Origin: Bacilli bacterium
GTDB taxonomy: Bacteria; Bacillota_I; Bacilli_A; RF39; UBA660
NCBI GenBank assembly: GCA_017398945.1
Contig: JAFQES010000009.1
Location: forward strand, 1 to 48,678
Reading direction: 5' to 3'
Length of the DNA: 48,678 nt
Both the position numbers and the translations under genes were made by a program. Shown one piece after another: positions 18,463-26,393 of the stretch; within the stretch, counting starts at the first letter, position 1; the number at the start of each line of letters is the position of its first letter. Under the pieces are notes generated by a model. That model had not been told where the DNA came from. It worked only from the letters and a program-made list of their open reading frames with translations, and did not search any database.

Positions 18463-18491
18463 ATTATATAATTATTACATAAAAAAAGCAA
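18463..18491 (-). promoter_or_regulatory. promoter of the nfo operon
   Basis: Minus strand: -35 TTGCTT (18486-18491), 17-base spacer, -10 TATAAT (18463-18468). The -35 is built from the 3' arm and T run of the upstream pilin terminator. The leader is very short, since the start codon is only about 18 bases past the -10. Confidence 0.65.
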
Positions 18492-18506
18492 AAATATTTT
18501 TGCTTT
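18481..18506 (-). terminator. terminator of the first prepilin-like gene
   Basis: Palindrome AAAGCAAAAAT/ATTTTTGCTTT (18485-18506), then TTTTTTT on the minus strand, about 55 bases past the stop of the prepilin-like gene. Confidence 0.85.
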
Positions 18507-18559
18507 GAGTTGCTTCATTTTGTAAGCTTTAATACGCCAAATTTCATAAAGATTTAAAA

Positions 18560-19027
18560 TTAGCAGCTAGAATCAACGTCTCCAGTTGAAAGAGCATTTG
18601 CGTTTACAGAAGATTTATACCCGTTAGTATTAAATTTACCATTACTAAGCTTGATTTTATAAGATGCAACAGCTGCGCTTCCTGTTCCAGTTACCGAAAT
18701 TTCTATACATCCAGAATAACCTGTCATATCGGATTTGTTAATATATCCTTTTGATACTAAAGTTCTTATATCAATTGTTCCACCACTTGTAGTTAAATTA
18801 CCGCCATTTTCAGTAATTGTTCCTCCATCTATTAATAATGTTGCATATGCATTAGCAGCTGCTTGCATAAATTTATTTGCTTCTGTTACAAATGCATCTT
18901 TTCTAGCCCCTTCTACTCTTGGTAACACAGTTGTCATACCAATTAATGCTACTACAGCTAATATTACGATTACTGCTAATAATTCTACCAATGTAAATCC
19001 TTTTTTATTGTTCTTTTTTGTTTTCAT
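18560..19027 (-). CDS. type IV prepilin-like protein
   Basis: 155 residues. A short basic leader is followed by the prepilin motif KKGFTLVELLAVIVILAVV, in which a prepilin peptidase would cut after the Gly and methylate the new Phe. The hydrophobic helix (about residues 10-33) both anchors and assembles the pilin. The Ser/Thr/Gly/Asn-rich C-terminal head has two Cys (in YSGCIEIS and at the very end, DSSC) that could form the D-loop disulfide. It has its own promoter and terminator, and no pilus assembly ATPase or peptidase gene is nearby. It could be a ComGC-like competence pilin or a surface pilin. Confidence 0.88.
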   Translation of the reverse strand: MKTKKNNKKGFTLVELLAVIVILAVVALIGMTTVLPRVEGARKDAFVTEANKFMQAAANAYATLLIDGGTITENGGNLTTSGGTIDIRTLVSKGYINKSDMTGYSGCIEISVTGTGSAAVASYKIKLSNGKFNTNGYKSSVNANALSTGDVDSSC

Positions 19028-19061
19028 TTATTATATCTTCCTTCCTTATTTTTATAATTAA

Positions 19062-19090
19062 ATTATAAATTATATTTTTATTAAAATCAA
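19062..19090 (-). promoter_or_regulatory. promoter of the first prepilin-like gene
   Basis: Minus strand: -35 TTGATT (19085-19090), 17-base spacer, -10 TATAAT (19062-19067). A GGAAGGAAG ribosome binding site precedes the ATG at 19027. Confidence 0.7.
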
Positions 19091-19125
19091 TAATCTTTAT
19101 TTCATTTTTTTCTTTTTATTTTTTA

Positions 19126-19144
19126 TTTACAATGTTTTTGTAAA
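19126..19144. promoter_or_regulatory. inverted repeat between the two prepilin-like genes
   Basis: TTTACAA (19126-19132), 5-base spacer, TTGTAAA (19138-19144). No T run follows on the minus strand, so it is a poor terminator. It lies about 36 bases upstream of the -35 of the first prepilin-like gene and could be an operator. Nothing else supports a role. Confidence 0.35.
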
Positions 19145-19167
19145 CACTGTTTTAAAAATTAAAAATA

Positions 19168-19695
19168 CTAGTTTGAAATTAATGTTGGTTTATCCGCCAA
19201 AATATAGGTTATATCATTCTTTTTAACATTTTCGATTTTCAATTTATTTCCAGAATAAGCACACCTCAAATTATTCGGGTTTGGGTAACAAGAAGCACTT
19301 TCATCGCGCAAATGGTATTTGTCATTTTTCATTATTATGTAACTTTTACCGTAGTTAAAATCGGCAAGACTAATAATTACATATCCTTCATAATTGTTTT
19401 GTTCGATATTATCTATGTATGGTTTTAATTTATCTATGTCAATTTTTAAAGCGCCATTACCACTTATCCTAATTTCCTCACCTAAAGAATCCCGATTATT
19501 TGTATAATCTGCTTCCACAAATAGTTCTTCTGCAGTTTTTAAAACTAGTTCTGCAGCTATTACAAATTTTCTTTTTCTAGATTCTTCTATTCTTGGAATT
19601 ACAGTTGTCATAGCTATAGTTGATACTATACCTAATAACGCAATAACTCCCAACAATTCAACTAAGGTAAAACCTTTTTTATTTGTTTTTTTCAT
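19168..19695 (-). CDS. second type IV prepilin-like protein
   Basis: 175 residues. The leader and helix MKKTNKKGFTLVELLGVIAL are nearly the same as in the neighbouring prepilin, including the PRIEESRK stretch after the helix, but the head domain differs. It is acidic in the middle and carries two close Cys (SASCYPNPNNLRC). The pair probably arose by duplication with divergence of the exposed part, so the two may be major and minor pilins. It has its own strong promoter 26 bases upstream of the ATG at 19695. Confidence 0.88.
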   Translation of the reverse strand: MKKTNKKGFTLVELLGVIALLGIVSTIAMTTVIPRIEESRKRKFVIAAELVLKTAEELFVEADYTNNRDSLGEEIRISGNGALKIDIDKLKPYIDNIEQNNYEGYVIISLADFNYGKSYIIMKNDKYHLRDESASCYPNPNNLRCAYSGNKLKIENVKKNDITYILADKPTLISN

Positions 19696-19700
19696 ATAAA

Positions 19701-19741
19701 AACCATCCTTATTATACTTTTAGTATATAACAAGAATGGTT
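19701..19741 (-). terminator. long imperfect hairpin after ylbE, overlapping a promoter
   Basis: On the minus strand AACCAT (19741-19736) pairs with ATGGTT (19706-19701). Inside it CTT/AAG, TTAT/ATAA and TACT/AGTA also pair around an AAA loop, and TTTTTA follows. It begins about 10 bases after the ylbE stop, so it is a plausible terminator for ylbD-ylbE. It also contains the -10 box of the prepilin promoter and the downstream ribosome binding site AAGGAT. Confidence 0.65.
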
Positions 19742-19750
19742 GTGTGTCAA
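19722..19750 (-). promoter_or_regulatory. promoter of the second prepilin-like gene
   Basis: Minus strand: -35 TTGACA (19745-19750), 17-base spacer, -10 TATACT (19722-19727), embedded in the long hairpin. Confidence 0.75.
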
Positions 19751-19751
19751 T

Positions 19752-19973
19752 TTACTTTAGTGTTTCCAAAACAGCACTAATTAAATCTATATTATCAATT
19801 ACTTCATTAATTTTATCCGTTGCTCTAAGTTTGTATCTTTCTTTCATTTCACTTTCAAACCTTTTATAATTTTCGGGATTTCTATTTAGTTGTTTAATCC
19901 AATAAGAATTATTTTTCAGTATATTGTACATTTTAGGATTTTTCTTTAATTGCATATATAAATCTATTTCCAT
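19752..19973 (-). CDS. ylbE: YlbE-like small protein
   Basis: 73 residues, all helical and charged. The N-terminal pattern (repeated K-x-P-x-M/N-x-x-x-I-L-K) and WIKQLNRNPENYKRFE resemble the Bacillus YlbE family, whose members share a Tyr/Trp-x-x-Leu-x-Arg-x-Pro core. Function is unknown. Its neighbour is ylbD, 2 bases upstream, as in Bacillus. That conserved pair is my main reason for the name. Confidence 0.75.
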   Translation of the reverse strand: MEIDLYMQLKKNPKMYNILKNNSYWIKQLNRNPENYKRFESEMKERYKLRATDKINEVIDNIDLISAVLETLK

Positions 19974-19975
19974 TT

Positions 19976-20332
19976 TTAATCCTCAAAAAATTTATTTAGA
20001 GGCCTTGGCGAAGATGGACCTTTAAAATTGTTTCCGGCTATTTTATTTGTTGAAGATTTTCCAGTAAGCTCTTGAACAACTCCTATAGCTTTTTGGGCAC
20101 TATTAATATGTTTTTGAATAGATTCTGTATCGATATTCTTAATAATATCTTTTATAGCATTGATTCCTTGTTTTGCACTACTTCCCCCTAAATAGTTTTG
20201 CCAGGCTCTTTCTTCTTCTCCATAAATATCATAAATTTCATAAAATTTTTGCCACGTCATTTCACCAGATTTAATGTATTCTAATAATTCCGGATGGGAT
20301 TTAGCAAACTGCTTAAAGTTTTCTTTAGACAT
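19976..20332 (-). CDS. ylbD: YlbD-like protein (putative spore-coat family)
   Basis: 118 residues. The N-terminus FKQFAKSHPELLEYIKSGEM and the following TWQKFYEIYDIYGEEERAWQ match the YlbD family, whose Bacillus members have F-V-x-x-H-P-x-L near the start and W-Q-x-F-Y-E in the middle. Bacillus YlbD is annotated as a putative coat protein on weak evidence. The C-terminal third is Ser/Asn/Pro-rich and probably disordered. The ATG at 20332 has the ribosome binding site TTGGTGAAT. It forms an operon with ylbE. Confidence 0.78.
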   Translation of the reverse strand: MSKENFKQFAKSHPELLEYIKSGEMTWQKFYEIYDIYGEEERAWQNYLGGSSAKQGINAIKDIIKNIDTESIQKHINSAQKAIGVVQELTGKSSTNKIAGNNFKGPSSPRPLNKFFED

Positions 20333-20356
20333 AAATATTCACCAATAAATTATATG

Positions 20357-20389
20357 AAAAAAAGATGATTTTATAATTTAAAATCATCT
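20357..20389 (-). terminator. terminator of parE-parC
   Basis: Perfect 11-bp stem AGATGATTTTA/TAAAATCATCT (20363-20373, 20379-20389) with a 5-base loop and TTTTTT after it on the minus strand. It overlaps the last parC codons. Confidence 0.92.
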
Positions 20390-22884
20390 AAAAAATCATC
20401 TAAAGTTAATTCTTGAATTTTTTCTTCCGGTTCTATTTTTTCTTTTACAGAGGTTTCCTTAGTTTCTTTTTTTAAATAACTACATAAAGTAGATTTTACG
20501 AAAACATCGTTTATTTCTTTTTTTGTGATGTTTGATCCTGTCGACGCTAAATCCATAATGGATATTTCACTATTTTTTAGCTCGTTAATATCATTATCAA
20601 TTTTTAAACAAATAACATCTCTTGCTTCTGTCGCAAATGCTTTTTTTACAAAATACGTTACTGTTTTGGTTTTCTTAATAAGGAGGTTGCCTCTTTTTGC
20701 CCTACTCATCATTTCTAAATCGCTAATTTTAACTCTTTTCGCAGTTTTGTTTTCAGTAATTACATTAACGTATTCATCGTTAGCTTTAATAGCAAAACCA
20801 GAAACTAATTCATCTTCTTTTAAGTTTATTCCTTTAACTCCACTAGCTTTAGGACCAACAACTGGAATTTCTTCTGTATTAATTTGTAAGTAATAACCAT
20901 TTTTAGAAACCATCATTGTTTTAGCATCGCTTTGACAAACATTTACTAATTCATCATCAGTTTTTAATTTAATAGCTGTAAGCGTTTTAGAATATCTGCT
21001 TACTTCAAAATCTTCTAAAATACTTTGCTTAATCATACCTTGCTTAGTAAATAAAACAATGCTACGTTTTTTATCATCATAAACCATTGAAGAAACAACC
21101 TTTTCATCAGTAGCCATCGTAACGATGTTATTAACGTGTTTGCCTAAGTCTTTCCATTTTCCTTCTGGAATTTTATGAACCGGTATGTATAAATAGTTTC
21201 CTAAATTAGTAAAGACTAAAATGGTATCTAAAGTATTTACTTCATAAAAACCGATAATATAATCGCCTGGTTTTAATGTAGTTTCTTCTCCATTAGATGA
21301 AGCATAACTTTTTAAATTAACTCGTTTAATATAACCTTCATTAGTAACGATAACAACAACATTTTCTTTTGGAATCATACTAGCCATATCAATTTTTATT
21401 TCCGTAATTTCGTCTTTAATTTTAGTTAAACGCGGTGTTGCATATTCCTTTTTGATAATCTTTAATTCTGTTTTCATAACATGTTTTAAAGCTTCTTCGT
21501 TAGCTAAAATCTTATTCCAAATATCTATTTGTTGTTTTAATTTAGCCATTTCCTCTTCTAGGATAACAACATCCGTATTAGTTAATCGATATAATTGCAT
21601 TGTTACAATAGCGTCGGCTTGAAGATTAGAAAAACCAAATTCTTTTTCTAAATTTAAAATGGCATCAGCTTTGTTTTTACTAGCTCTAATTACTTTAATT
21701 ACTTCATCTAAGATTGACATAGCCTTCATTAAACCTTCAACAATATGTAATCTAGCTAAAGCGTGATCTAATTCAAACTTTGTTCTTCTTGTTACAACAT
21801 CTTTTTGATGTTCAATAAAGGCATCCAAAATTTCTAAAATACCTAATGTTTTTGGACGACGATTAACGATTGCTACAACGTTGTAGTTATAATTAATTTG
21901 TAAATCAGTATTTTTTAGTAAATAATTTAAAATTAAATCTGCATTGGCATCTTTTTTTAATTCGATGATTAATTTAGCCATATTATCTTTATCTGATTCA
22001 TCACGAACTTCGATGATACCATCAACTTTTTTCTCAACGCGTATTTCATTGATTTTTAATCTTAATTGTTCTTTAACCACTTCATAAGGAATATCGTTAA
22101 CAACAATTAGATTTTTACCTTTTTCTTTAACTATTTCAATATGCGATTTTAAAACTACTTTTCCACGACCAGTTTCATAAGCTTTACGAATAGCATCTTT
22201 ACCTTCAACAACTCCCCCAGTAGGAAAGTCAGGACCTTTGATGATATCTAAAATTGTATCTAAACGACAATTTGGATTTTCAATCCGTTTAATTGTTGCA
22301 TCTATTACTTCTCCTAAATTATGCGGAGGTATATTAGTTGCATATCCAGCAGAAATTCCAGTTGAACCGTTTACTAAAAGGTTTGGAAAACTAGCTGGTA
22401 AAACAGTTGGTTCTAATAATGTATCACTATAATTGTAAGCCATTTCTACAGTTTCTTTATTAATATCTTTTAACATGACATTGGCTAACTTAGTAAGTCT
22501 TGCTTCTGTATAACGATAAGCAGCTGGTCCATCTCCATCGATTGAGCCGTTGTTTCCATGAACATCTACAAATGTTTCACGCATCTTCCATTTTTGACTC
22601 ATTCTAATCATAGCTTCATAAATAGATGAATCGCCATGAGGATGGTAATTACCCATGACATCTCCAACCGCTTTAGCACATTTACGATAAGGTTTATCAT
22701 AGGTATTATGGTCAGTATACATTGAATATAAAATTCTTCGTTGAACTGGTTTTAAACCATCTCTTACATCTGGTAAGGCACGATCTTGAATGATTTCTTT
22801 GGAATATTTTCCAAAACGATCGCCCATTATTTCTTCAAGAGCAAAATCATATATTTTTTCTATTATACTTTTTTCGGTTGCCAT
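20371..22884 (-). CDS. parC: topoisomerase IV subunit A
   Basis: 837 residues. The cleavage domain has the catalytic Tyr125 (AAYRYTEARL) and the quinolone-contact stretch HPHGDSSIYEAM with Ser86 and Glu90, the residue types found in susceptible enzymes. The second half holds the tower and coiled coil, then a C-terminal beta-pinwheel (about 500-800). I call ParC rather than GyrA because the N-terminus (EEIMGDRFGKYSKEIIQDRA) has the ParC pattern and it follows parE. It decatenates daughter chromosomes. Its ribosome binding site AGGAGG is made of the last two parE codons. Confidence 0.95.
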   Translation of the reverse strand: MATEKSIIEKIYDFALEEIMGDRFGKYSKEIIQDRALPDVRDGLKPVQRRILYSMYTDHNTYDKPYRKCAKAVGDVMGNYHPHGDSSIYEAMIRMSQKWKMRETFVDVHGNNGSIDGDGPAAYRYTEARLTKLANVMLKDINKETVEMAYNYSDTLLEPTVLPASFPNLLVNGSTGISAGYATNIPPHNLGEVIDATIKRIENPNCRLDTILDIIKGPDFPTGGVVEGKDAIRKAYETGRGKVVLKSHIEIVKEKGKNLIVVNDIPYEVVKEQLRLKINEIRVEKKVDGIIEVRDESDKDNMAKLIIELKKDANADLILNYLLKNTDLQINYNYNVVAIVNRRPKTLGILEILDAFIEHQKDVVTRRTKFELDHALARLHIVEGLMKAMSILDEVIKVIRASKNKADAILNLEKEFGFSNLQADAIVTMQLYRLTNTDVVILEEEMAKLKQQIDIWNKILANEEALKHVMKTELKIIKKEYATPRLTKIKDEITEIKIDMASMIPKENVVVIVTNEGYIKRVNLKSYASSNGEETTLKPGDYIIGFYEVNTLDTILVFTNLGNYLYIPVHKIPEGKWKDLGKHVNNIVTMATDEKVVSSMVYDDKKRSIVLFTKQGMIKQSILEDFEVSRYSKTLTAIKLKTDDELVNVCQSDAKTMMVSKNGYYLQINTEEIPVVGPKASGVKGINLKEDELVSGFAIKANDEYVNVITENKTAKRVKISDLEMMSRAKRGNLLIKKTKTVTYFVKKAFATEARDVICLKIDNDINELKNSEISIMDLASTGSNITKKEINDVFVKSTLCSYLKKETKETSVKEKIEPEEKIQELTLDDFLDDFKL

Positions 22885-22886
22885 TT

Positions 22887-24791
22887 TTACCTCCTGAAAT
22901 TATCTTCCATTGTAAAGTCAACATTTTCTTCAATCCATTCTTTACGCGGTTCAACTTTATCACCCATTAAAACATGAACCCTTTTTTCCGCTAAAGCCGC
23001 ATCATTTATGGTAACTTTAATTAAACTACGTGATTTAGGATCCATTGTAGTTTCCCATAGCTCATCAGAATTCATTTCTCCTAGACCTTTGAAACGTTGA
23101 ATTTTATAAGAACCTTTTATTTTAGCTTTTCTTTCTTCTAATTCTTCATCTGTCGCAATATATTCTTTGGTTTTACCATAATCTAGCGCATACAAAGGTG
23201 GATTAGCAATATAAAGCATCCCTTGTTCTATTAAAGGCCTCATAAAACGATAGAAGAATGTTAAAAGTAATATTTGAATATGAGCACCATCAACATCGGC
23301 ATCGGTCATAATAATTACTTTACCATAATTACTTTCTTCATAATCAAAATCGGGACCAATTCCTGCTCCAATAGCATAAGTAAGTAATTTTAATTCTTCA
23401 TTACTATTTATATCATTACTACTAGCTTTTTCACAGTTTAAAACTTTACCACGTAATGGTAATATTGCTTGATGGACTTTATCTCTACCAGTTTTGGCTG
23501 AACCACCGGCACTATCTCCTTCGACCAAAAACAGTTCGTTATCTTTAGCAACTTTCCCAGTTGCTTGTGCAAGTTTTGCAATAATAACTTTATCTTTACT
23601 AGTTTTAGTTTTTCCATTACGAGCCGCTTCACGAGCTTTTCTAGCCGCTTCACGAGCTTCTTTACTTTTAGTTGCTTTTTCAATAATAGTTAAAGCAGTT
23701 TCTTTATTTTCTTCTAAAAAGAATTTAAGATTTTCATAAACGACACTTTCCACTACCGTTCTAGCAATTGGCGTACCTAATTTACCTTTGGTTTGACCTT
23801 CAAATTGTAATAATTTTTCCGGAATTTTTAAATTAATTACTGCGGTAAGCCCTTCTCTAACATCACTACCATCAAAATTTCCATCTTTGCCTTTAATTAA
23901 ATTATTGGATTTTGCATAATCATTAAAAGCTTTAGTAATACCTGTTTTAAAACCAACTTCATGACTTCCACCATCTATAGTTTTTACGTTATTTACAAAC
24001 GATAAAATGGACTCATTATATGAATCAGTATATTGCATAGCAATATCTACTTCTATTTCACTTTTCAATCCTTCAAATTGAATAACTTTATGAAGATTAT
24101 TTTTATTTTCGTTAATATAACTAACAAAATCTGCTAAGCCATTATCATAATGATATGTTTCATGACGGTTATCTTCTTCATCTATTACTTCAACAGTTAG
24201 ATTTCTAAGTAAAAAAGCACTTTCTTGCATTCTTTCACAAACTGTTGTAAAAGAAAAGTTAGTCGTGGAAAAAATTTCATCATCAGGCATAAAAGTAACT
24301 TGAGTACCAGTCTTGTTTGTAGTCCCAATTGTTTTTAATTTGCTCTCTACTTTACCGCCATCTTTGAACTTAATATTACTTATTTTACCATCACGATAAA
24401 TGGTAACCTCCATCCATTTACTTAAAGCATTAACTACAGAGGCACCTACACCATGTAATCCTCCTGATACTTTGTAACCAGATTCCGAAAACTTTCCTCC
24501 GGCATGCAAAACGGTATAAATAACTTCTGGAGTTGATTTACCACTTTCATGCATTCCAATTGGAACTCCTCTACCTGTATCTAATACAGTAACAGATTTA
24601 TCCTTATTTAAAACAATTTTTATTTTATTTCCATATCCGTTTATAACTTCATCTATAGCGTTATCGACGATTTCCCATACTAAATGATGTAAGCCTCTTT
24701 TATCAGTCGACCCAATATACATACCAGGTCTTTTACGTACAGCTTCCAAACCCTCTAATATTTTTATAGATGACTCATCATACTTTGCCAT
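22887..24791 (-). CDS. parE: topoisomerase IV subunit B (ATPase)
   Basis: 634 residues. The GHKL ATPase domain includes EIVDNAIDE, DTGRGVPIGMHESGKSTPE and GGLHGVGASVVNALS; the transducer follows, then the TOPRIM domain with EGDSAGGSAKTGRD and TDADVDGAHI. The end INDAALAEKRVHVLMGDKVE and the IEENV tail are typical of Bacillus ParE rather than GyrB. The protein ends in Arg-Arg (AGG AGG), which doubles as the parC ribosome binding site. A promoter lies just upstream, and the stop is 2 bases before the parC start. Confidence 0.95.
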   Translation of the reverse strand: MAKYDESSIKILEGLEAVRKRPGMYIGSTDKRGLHHLVWEIVDNAIDEVINGYGNKIKIVLNKDKSVTVLDTGRGVPIGMHESGKSTPEVIYTVLHAGGKFSESGYKVSGGLHGVGASVVNALSKWMEVTIYRDGKISNIKFKDGGKVESKLKTIGTTNKTGTQVTFMPDDEIFSTTNFSFTTVCERMQESAFLLRNLTVEVIDEEDNRHETYHYDNGLADFVSYINENKNNLHKVIQFEGLKSEIEVDIAMQYTDSYNESILSFVNNVKTIDGGSHEVGFKTGITKAFNDYAKSNNLIKGKDGNFDGSDVREGLTAVINLKIPEKLLQFEGQTKGKLGTPIARTVVESVVYENLKFFLEENKETALTIIEKATKSKEAREAARKAREAARNGKTKTSKDKVIIAKLAQATGKVAKDNELFLVEGDSAGGSAKTGRDKVHQAILPLRGKVLNCEKASSNDINSNEELKLLTYAIGAGIGPDFDYEESNYGKVIIMTDADVDGAHIQILLLTFFYRFMRPLIEQGMLYIANPPLYALDYGKTKEYIATDEELEERKAKIKGSYKIQRFKGLGEMNSDELWETTMDPKSRSLIKVTINDAALAEKRVHVLMGDKVEPRKEWIEENVDFTMEDNFRR

Positions 24792-24807
24792 AATCTCACC
24801 TTAATTC

Positions 24808-24835
24808 ATTATATCAAAAAAATAATTTTAAGCAA
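24808..24835 (-). promoter_or_regulatory. promoter of parE-parC
   Basis: Minus strand: -35 TTGCTT (24830-24835), 16-base spacer, -10 TATAAT (24808-24813), then the ribosome binding site TTAAGGTGAG before the ATG at 24791. Confidence 0.7.
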
Positions 24836-24860
24836 ATAAAAAGATAGATTGCTCTATCTT
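24836..24860 (-). terminator. terminator of the 380-aa anchored-protein gene
   Basis: Stem AAGATAGA/TCTATCTT (24841-24848, 24853-24860), loop TTGC, T run on the minus strand. Confidence 0.88.
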
Positions 24861-24868
24861 AAAGATTT

Positions 24869-26011
24869 TTACTTTATATCGTATGTTTCGTTTTGGAATG
24901 AAGAAAAGTCTGGAATATTGACATTTTTTGGTTCTTCATCTTTTGGCATTTCTTTTTTTTCTTCTTTTTTGGCAGGCATATCGAAAATAAATGGATTTGT
25001 TACAACCGGTTTTACCGGGGCTTCCGTTGAGATTGGAGTTATTTCTTCTTTTGTTTCTGCTAATGGTTCATCGACAATATTTCTAATTACTGGAATTTCT
25101 GGTTCGTTTTTTTCTTCTAATACTGGTTTTACTTCTTCATTTTTTATAACTGGTTCTCCTTTTATTTCAGGGCCAATTTCTCTTTCTTTATTTACATAAA
25201 CTGAACTAAATACAGAAGATGGAGTAAATTTTGTAACTTCTTTTATTGGTGTTACATCTATTTTACTAGGCATTACCGCTTCTTCTTTTTCTTCTGATTT
25301 ATTTAATTCTTGTAATTTATTAATTTCATCTAATTCCTTGCTGATGGAAGAAGCTAATTCATCAAAATTAAATTCCGGTAAAACAGCAGTATTGTCTAGA
25401 TTTGTTTCAGATTTTTCTTGAGCATTTTCTCTTGCTATAAAAGTAGTTTCATTTTTCTGATGTAATTCATTTAAGCTTAATGGAATTTCTGGTTCGCTTG
25501 TTTCATATGAATCATGATAAACATTTTTTTCTTCTTCCTTAAATATTTCAAAATCCGGAATCATAAATGATTCAGTATTTTCAATTAACTCTGAAGCCAT
25601 TTCATTTTCGTTATTTTCCTGTTCAATTAAACTATCTCCAATTGAATTATTTAAGGCATTCTTTACTAATTCTTCTGCTTCAGAATGGATATCATCATCT
25701 GTATTAGATTCGATGTCGTTTGCAACCGGCGGTATATCGAATTGTTCTTTTATTTCGGTAACAACTTCATTTACCGGTTGTTCACCATTTATATCATTTA
25801 CTTCAAGGCTAATAGGTGCATTTTCTTCTTTAGCAAAAGCGTCAAGACCAGCCAGTTCTAACCTTCTAGTTTCTTCTTCTTTTCTTACTTTCTCATCCTT
25901 TTTCCCAAATAAGATTACTATAACTAAAAGAATTAACAATACAGCAATTGATGTAAATAATATTTGTGGAAAATATTCATAACTATATAATTTTTCTAAA
26001 AAATCCATCAT
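24869..26011 (-). CDS. single-pass membrane protein with a long acidic disordered region
   Basis: 380 residues. One N-terminal membrane helix (about residues 14-36, FPQILFTSIAVLLILLVIVI) is followed by a short basic patch (FGKKDEKVRKEEETRR) and then about 310 residues rich in Glu, Asn, Pro and Val without a visible globular core. By the positive-inside rule the tail is probably cytoplasmic. I do not recognise the family. The layout resembles bitopic scaffold proteins of the divisome or cell envelope, but that is only analogy. Its own terminator separates it from parE. Confidence 0.8.
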   Translation of the reverse strand: MMDFLEKLYSYEYFPQILFTSIAVLLILLVIVILFGKKDEKVRKEEETRRLELAGLDAFAKEENAPISLEVNDINGEQPVNEVVTEIKEQFDIPPVANDIESNTDDDIHSEAEELVKNALNNSIGDSLIEQENNENEMASELIENTESFMIPDFEIFKEEEKNVYHDSYETSEPEIPLSLNELHQKNETTFIARENAQEKSETNLDNTAVLPEFNFDELASSISKELDEINKLQELNKSEEKEEAVMPSKIDVTPIKEVTKFTPSSVFSSVYVNKEREIGPEIKGEPVIKNEEVKPVLEEKNEPEIPVIRNIVDEPLAETKEEITPISTEAPVKPVVTNPFIFDMPAKKEEKKEMPKDEEPKNVNIPDFSSFQNETYDIK

Positions 26012-26108
26012 ATCTATCCCTCTTATTCTACTATTTAAAGAATAACATAATTATATGCAATTCGCAATAAAAAAGAAATTTTTGCCAAAATGTTTACACT
26101 TTCCCAAA

Positions 26109-26133
26109 ACAAAAGAACTTGTTTAAAGTTCTT
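26109..26133 (-). terminator. terminator of yneF
   Basis: Stem AAGAACTT/AAGTTCTT (26113-26120, 26126-26133) with a T-rich tail on the minus strand (TTGTTTTGG). It overlaps the yneF stop codon. Confidence 0.75.
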
Positions 26134-26341
26134 ACATATAACGATTCATTTGTTTCATAACTTGATTTACTTGTTTTTGACTCGGTTTTCTACCCATACT
26201 AGTCATCATCGCCTCAATCATCTTTTCGTTAATTGGCGGATTTTTCTTTAAATATTTTTTCATCATAGTTCTAGCTACAATAAATCCAATTATAGCTCCA
26301 ATTATTAATCCGATTAAAATCATTAATATATCATGTAACAT
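26132..26341 (-). CDS. yneF: UPF0154 family membrane protein YneF
   Basis: 69 residues. One N-terminal membrane helix (about 5-25, ILMILIGLIIGAIIGFIVAR) is followed by the family signature YLKKNPPINEKMIEAMM and GRKPSQKQVNQVMKQMN. Function is not known in any member. It lies 52 bases downstream of the SirA-like gene, as yneE (sirA) and yneF do in Bacillus. Confidence 0.93.
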   Translation of the reverse strand: MLHDILMILIGLIIGAIIGFIVARTMMKKYLKKNPPINEKMIEAMMTSMGRKPSQKQVNQVMKQMNRYM

Positions 26342-26393
26342 TTTATCTCTCCTTCAATCCCATTTTACTAAAATTTTATTTTTTCATCAAGTG

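Noticed and set aside
20525-20893. 122-codon plus-strand frame opposite parC
   Set aside because: Shadow of the parC pinwheel; no independent signals.
20371-24791. gyrB-gyrA instead of parE-parC
   Set aside because: The C-terminal INDAALAEKRVHVLMGDKVE of the B subunit and the N-terminus of the A subunit follow the ParE/ParC patterns of Bacillus.
24849-25199. 116-codon plus-strand frame with hydrophobic repeats
   Set aside because: It is the complement of the Glu-rich anchored protein; GAA/GAG repeats read backwards give Phe/Ser-rich pseudo-membrane sequence.
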